Shown in pieces: positions 60,822-64,000 of a stretch of 64,000 nucleotides of DNA. The notes beneath the pieces were generated by a model. The model was not told the DNA's origin, ran no database searches, and worked only from the letters and a program-made list of their open reading frames with translations. The stretch's first letter is position 1; each line of letters opens with the position of its first letter. The stretch covers positions 310,001 through 374,000 of the forward strand of contig NZ_STFF01000005.1 in the NCBI RefSeq assembly GCF_004834005.1. The letters run 5' to 3'. A program made the position numbers and the translations under genes. Source of the DNA: Niastella caeni. GTDB taxonomy: Bacteria; Bacteroidota; Bacteroidia; Chitinophagales; Chitinophagaceae.

Positions 60822-62123
60822 TTGCAATTATCCGAAGAACAAGTGCTTGCCCTGGCGCCTGATGAATCTTCTAAAAAATCGGGGAAAGAATTATCAAATC
60901 CAGCCAAATGGGTAAGCAAAGGGGTTAATGAGGTCGCCCTCTGGGGAGAATGCCAGGGTAGTGGCAGTAAGCCATATCAAACCCAGGTTGACACGGTTAA
61001 TATTGCTTTTAAATGCAGTTGCCCCAGCCGGAAATTTCCCTGCAAACACGGAGTAGGTTTGTTGTTATTATATGCCCGCAGTAAAAGCGATTTTACCAGC
61101 AGCGATATGCCCGCCTGGGTGGCAGACTGGATCAATAAACGTTCTGAGCGGCAGGAAAAGCAAGCCACTCAAAAAGAAAAACCTGTTGATGAAGCAGCCC
61201 AGGCAAAACGCCGCCAGGCGCGCGAACAAAAAGTGGGTGATGGTATTGAGGAGTTGTTACAATGGATAAAAGATATCATTCGCAATGGTATTATTGGCAT
61301 GCCCGAAAAAGGCTCAGGTTGGTTTGAGGGTATGGCTCGCCGTATGGTAGATGCCCAGGCGCCCGGTTTGGCTAATATGATAAAAGGGCTGGGTGAAATA
61401 AATTTCTATCGCGATGGCTGGCAAACTGAATTTATAGACCAGTTGCTGCGCCTGTACCTGGTTATTACGGGTTATAAAAACAGTGAATCGCTTCCCGCTT
61501 TGCTGCAACAGGATCTTCGCACCTGGATAGGTTTTACACAAAACCAGGATGAATTAAAAGAACAACCCGGCCTCACCGATACCTGGCTGGTGTTAGGTAA
61601 GCAGGTTACGGAAGAAGATAATATAACTGTTGAAAGGAATTGGTTATACGGTACAACCAGTGATCAATATGCTTTAGTGCTACAGTTCCTGGTGCGTGGC
61701 CAGGGAGGGCAACTGGCTTTAACGCCCGGTTTATTTGTTCAGGCCGAATTGGTGTTCTACCCTTCTGTTGTTCCATTGCGGGCCATCGTAAAACAGCAAC
61801 TCAATACAGAAAAGATACAGCCATGCAAAGGTTTTTCTAACTGGCAACAGGTAGTGGAAGCCGAAACCGACTATAGCAGCGCTTTACCCTTCCGCAATGA
61901 AAGGCCTTTCATTATTGAACAGGTTCGGCCGGTATTTTATAGCCAGCAGTGGTGGCTGCAGGATGCTAATAACGCCATGATGAGTATCAAAAGTGAATTT
62001 AAAAGCATCTGGAAGCTGTTATCGTTAAGCGGCGGCGATGCCCTGAATATGGCAGTGGTAGGAAAGGAAAAAGCGTATGAGCCATTTGGTGTATGGTATC
62101 AAAACGAGTATACCATTTTATAA
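60822..62123 (+). CDS. SWIM zinc-finger domain protein
   Basis: A 433-residue protein that starts at TTG, since no ATG is near and the next methionine is well inside the fold. The SWIM motif CSCPSRKFPCKH (Cys65, Cys67, Cys74, His76) is complete; it is a zinc-binding fold that contacts DNA or protein. After it come a Lys/Gln-rich segment (about residues 108-140) and a long alpha-helical region with HEAT-like character. It is the first gene of an operon with a DUF5691-like protein (31 bases) and a MoxR-type ATPase. Its role in that set is not known. Confidence 0.82.
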   Translation: MQLSEEQVLALAPDESSKKSGKELSNPAKWVSKGVNEVALWGECQGSGSKPYQTQVDTVNIAFKCSCPSRKFPCKHGVGLLLLYARSKSDFTSSDMPAWVADWINKRSERQEKQATQKEKPVDEAAQAKRRQAREQKVGDGIEELLQWIKDIIRNGIIGMPEKGSGWFEGMARRMVDAQAPGLANMIKGLGEINFYRDGWQTEFIDQLLRLYLVITGYKNSESLPALLQQDLRTWIGFTQNQDELKEQPGLTDTWLVLGKQVTEEDNITVERNWLYGTTSDQYALVLQFLVRGQGGQLALTPGLFVQAELVFYPSVVPLRAIVKQQLNTEKIQPCKGFSNWQQVVEAETDYSSALPFRNERPFIIEQVRPVFYSQQWWLQDANNAMMSIKSEFKSIWKLLSLSGGDALNMAVVGKEKAYEPFGVWYQNEYTIL

Positions 62124-62154
62124 AGCGTTCGATGTACTAATCAAATTGGGGGAC

Positions 62155-63609
62155 ATGCAAACCTGGGAGCAAATTATTAATACCGCCATGCTGGGCACCG
62201 GTAAAAGGACCCTCGGCGTGAATGAAATGCCGCCTGCACTGGCAGATGCGGTTGTACAGATACAGCATAATACAACAGATAAAGAAGAACAGTTTTTGCA
62301 AATGGCTGCACTGGCATTTAATTTCCGTCAGTGTGGGATACTGCCATTGCAAAAAGAAGGGGTAACTATTGACAAAGCAGCAGTTGAAGAAAAAAGGTAT
62401 TGTTCTGCACTGGCTAAGCAAACGCTGAAAGATATCCTGGACTCGGAAAGCAATTCACTGCTGCAATTCTGGTTGCAACAATGCAAATCAAAAGAACAGG
62501 TTGTTACGCCTGAATTGGTGCCCTTATTACTTAGTGTTGCAACACAACAAAAAAAGTTACAGAACCTGATAGTAGCGTGTTGTGGTAAGCGGGGCGACTG
62601 GTTAAGCCGATTTAATCCGGAGTGGGATTTCTCTACCGCAACAACCGATGAAGAAATATGGCAAACCGGTACCCCGGAACAACGCAAGATGGTACTGGAG
62701 CAATTGCGCCAGGCAGATCCGGCAACTGCAAGAAGTTGGGTGCAGCAAACCTGGGCGCAGGAAGATGCCAACACAAAAGTTGAATTCCTGGTAATACTGG
62801 GCATCAACATCGGATCACCCGATATTGAATTTCTTGAAACACTGTCAAAAGAAAAAAGCAGGAAGGTAAAAGATTTTGCCTTGTGGTTGTTAAAGCAAAT
62901 ACCTGGTTCCCCCATTGTACAACAATACTGGCAGGTGCTGCAGGAGGCGGTAACGAATAGCCATAAAGGAATTAAGGTTCATCTGCCAGCCAGCCTGGAT
63001 GACAATATTTTCAAAACCGGTATTGAAAAGCTGAGTAATAACAAAGAATACACCGATGAAGAATTCATTGTGTCGCAGTTGATGCAATCGGTGCCGCCTG
63101 CATCCTGGGAAGCACATTTTCAAAATACGCCTGACGTTATCATCAGGTATTTGCAAAAAGATAAGGTAGGTAAGAAATTATTGCCTGCGCTTGTACAGGC
63201 TGTGGTTACCTTCAAAGACCAGCGTTGGGCAACTGCCTTCATGCAAAACAGTTCGGTTTTCTATATAGATATTATTCCGCTATTGCCCGTGAACGAACAG
63301 GAGTTTTACAGTATAAAGTTTATTGGTCAGTTTGCTGAGAATATTATCGAACATGCCATTAAGCGGGAAGATACCTGGGGTGTGGACCTTGCCCGGGCTA
63401 TCTTTATCCATACAGCACAAAATGTTTACCAGTATAACCGGTCTTTTTATAGCCGTTATATTCATTGTATTCCGGTTGCTATTGTAACAGAGCTCGAAAA
63501 ATGTGCGCCGACTGAAGAATATCAAAGCAGGACCTGGAGCAACACCAGTGAATACATTACCACGCTCATAAACTTGAAAAAACAAACCATACAATCCTTT
63601 AACGATTAA
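62155..63609 (+). CDS. DUF5691-like protein
   Basis: The ATG at 62155 is chosen, just after a TTGGGGGAC leader; an earlier frame start at 62077 would overlap the SWIM gene by 46 bases. It gives 484 residues. The protein is alpha-helical with many Trp and Leu residues and shows MQTWEQIINTAMLGTGKRTLG at its start, FNPEWDF-type blocks and a C-terminal WSNTSEYITTLINLKK. That start and the partner genes fit the DUF5691 family, whose function is not established. Its position between a SWIM protein and a MoxR ATPase is the best clue to a role. Confidence 0.78.
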   Translation: MQTWEQIINTAMLGTGKRTLGVNEMPPALADAVVQIQHNTTDKEEQFLQMAALAFNFRQCGILPLQKEGVTIDKAAVEEKRYCSALAKQTLKDILDSESNSLLQFWLQQCKSKEQVVTPELVPLLLSVATQQKKLQNLIVACCGKRGDWLSRFNPEWDFSTATTDEEIWQTGTPEQRKMVLEQLRQADPATARSWVQQTWAQEDANTKVEFLVILGINIGSPDIEFLETLSKEKSRKVKDFALWLLKQIPGSPIVQQYWQVLQEAVTNSHKGIKVHLPASLDDNIFKTGIEKLSNNKEYTDEEFIVSQLMQSVPPASWEAHFQNTPDVIIRYLQKDKVGKKLLPALVQAVVTFKDQRWATAFMQNSSVFYIDIIPLLPVNEQEFYSIKFIGQFAENIIEHAIKREDTWGVDLARAIFIHTAQNVYQYNRSFYSRYIHCIPVAIVTELEKCAPTEEYQSRTWSNTSEYITTLINLKKQTIQSFND

Positions 63610-63624
63610 AATAATAATACCATT

Positions 63625-64000
63625 ATGTCTGCCCTCTTACGTCAACACGCCGAACAATTATATGCGCAGGAATTGGAAGAGCTGCAAAAAAGCGATACGG
63701 GAAAACGTCCGCAGAACTGGAAGTTAACGCCCCAGGCGGTGGTAACTTATTTAACCGGCGGTAAATTGAAAAACGGTTTCGAAGTAACGCCCAAATATAT
63801 TGGCAACAAACGGTTGATGGAAATAGCCGTTGCTACGCTTACTACTGACCGGGCATTATTATTATACGGGTTGCCTGGTACAGCAAAAAGCTGGGTAAGT
63901 GAACATTTGTCGGCTGCGGTGTCCGGCGATTCAACCATGATCGTACAGGGAACGGCCGGCACCAGTGAAGAAGCCATTCGCTATGGCTGGAATTATGCCC
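63625..64000 (+). CDS. MoxR-type AAA+ ATPase, partial (cut by window end)
   Basis: Only the first 125 residues are present. A conserved N-terminal helix (QLYAQELEELQKSDTGKRPQNWKLTP) and the strand YIGNKRLMEIAVATLTTDRALLLYGLPG lead to the Walker A loop GLPGTAKS (residues 82-89), with Ala in place of the usual Gly/Cys before Lys-Ser. After it comes WVSEHLSAAV. It begins 16 bases after the DUF5691-like gene. MoxR ATPases usually work with a von Willebrand A protein encoded next to them, which would lie beyond the window. Confidence 0.83.
   Translation, partial: MSALLRQHAEQLYAQELEELQKSDTGKRPQNWKLTPQAVVTYLTGGKLKNGFEVTPKYIGNKRLMEIAVATLTTDRALLLYGLPGTAKSWVSEHLSAAVSGDSTMIVQGTAGTSEEAIRYGWNYA

Overview
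The window looks like a chromosomal segment from a Bacteroidota bacterium, most likely family Chitinophagaceae (Niastella/Chitinophaga-like). The evidence is C-terminal type IX secretion (T9SS) sorting tails ending in short Lys-rich strands, many lipoproteins with SC lipoboxes, GEVED and M43 modules, weak ribosome binding sites, TAnnTTTG-type -7 promoter elements, and a lysine-rich SWIB protein. The genus is inference. I saw no rRNA, tRNA, insertion sequence, prophage or CRISPR array.

Layout. 1-2654: two S74-chaperone tail-fibre-like proteins (the first cut by the window edge) and a T9SS cargo protein. 2741-7519: three tandem paralogous lipoproteins, each an IPT/TIG domain plus seven ~58-residue repeats, with starts spaced exactly 1605 bp apart. 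7560-9226: a structured intergenic stretch, a terminator and a MurC-like ligase. 9296-13917: an AraC-type regulator, a membrane protein, a DNase-I-like/jacalin-like lipoprotein and three gene remnants (metallo-beta-lactamase fold, T9SS tail, MFS transporter), so this is a zone of gene decay. 14019-19331: AraC regulator, secreted VOC protein, homocysteine methyltransferase, CAP protein and a short UvrA-like ATPase. 19489-25896: MG2-like secreted protein, M23 peptidase lipoprotein, TIGR02117-type protein, and a 1-kb gene-free stretch with an 82-bp tandem repeat. 26017-32325: SRPBCC protein, small secreted or uncharacterised proteins, a large outer-membrane protein with a kinase-like N-terminal half, and a seven-repeat secreted protein. 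32925-36560: a three-gene acyl-CoA carboxylase operon (BCCP, biotin carboxylase, carboxyltransferase). 36626-38800: a T9SS-exported M43 protease. 38893-47864: acetyltransferase, response regulator, VOC protein, a pectinesterase/esterase pair, a WG-repeat protein, a pentameric-ligand-gated-channel homologue, SRPBCC protein and an L,D-transpeptidase. 48271-58194: SWIB protein, ArsR regulator with tandem operators, GlxA-type regulator, VOC/DinB/aminotransferase run, CBM9-like protein with a PQQ dehydrogenase-cytochrome c fusion, an ACP-like membrane protein, DinB and pirin proteins. 58269-64000: a lipoprotein, a TPR membrane protein, and the start of a SWIM / DUF5691-like / MoxR AAA+ operon that runs off the window.

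Most of the region is housekeeping plus secreted or envelope proteins typical of a soil polysaccharide degrader. The parts most worth a second look are the SWIM-DUF5691-MoxR operon with its palindrome-overlapped promoter, the kinase-like/outer-membrane barrel fusion, the bacterial channel homologue, the ACP-like protein lacking the modified serine, the triplicated propeller lipoproteins and the unexplained 82-bp repeat. Functions are from family recognition by eye; no database search was run.
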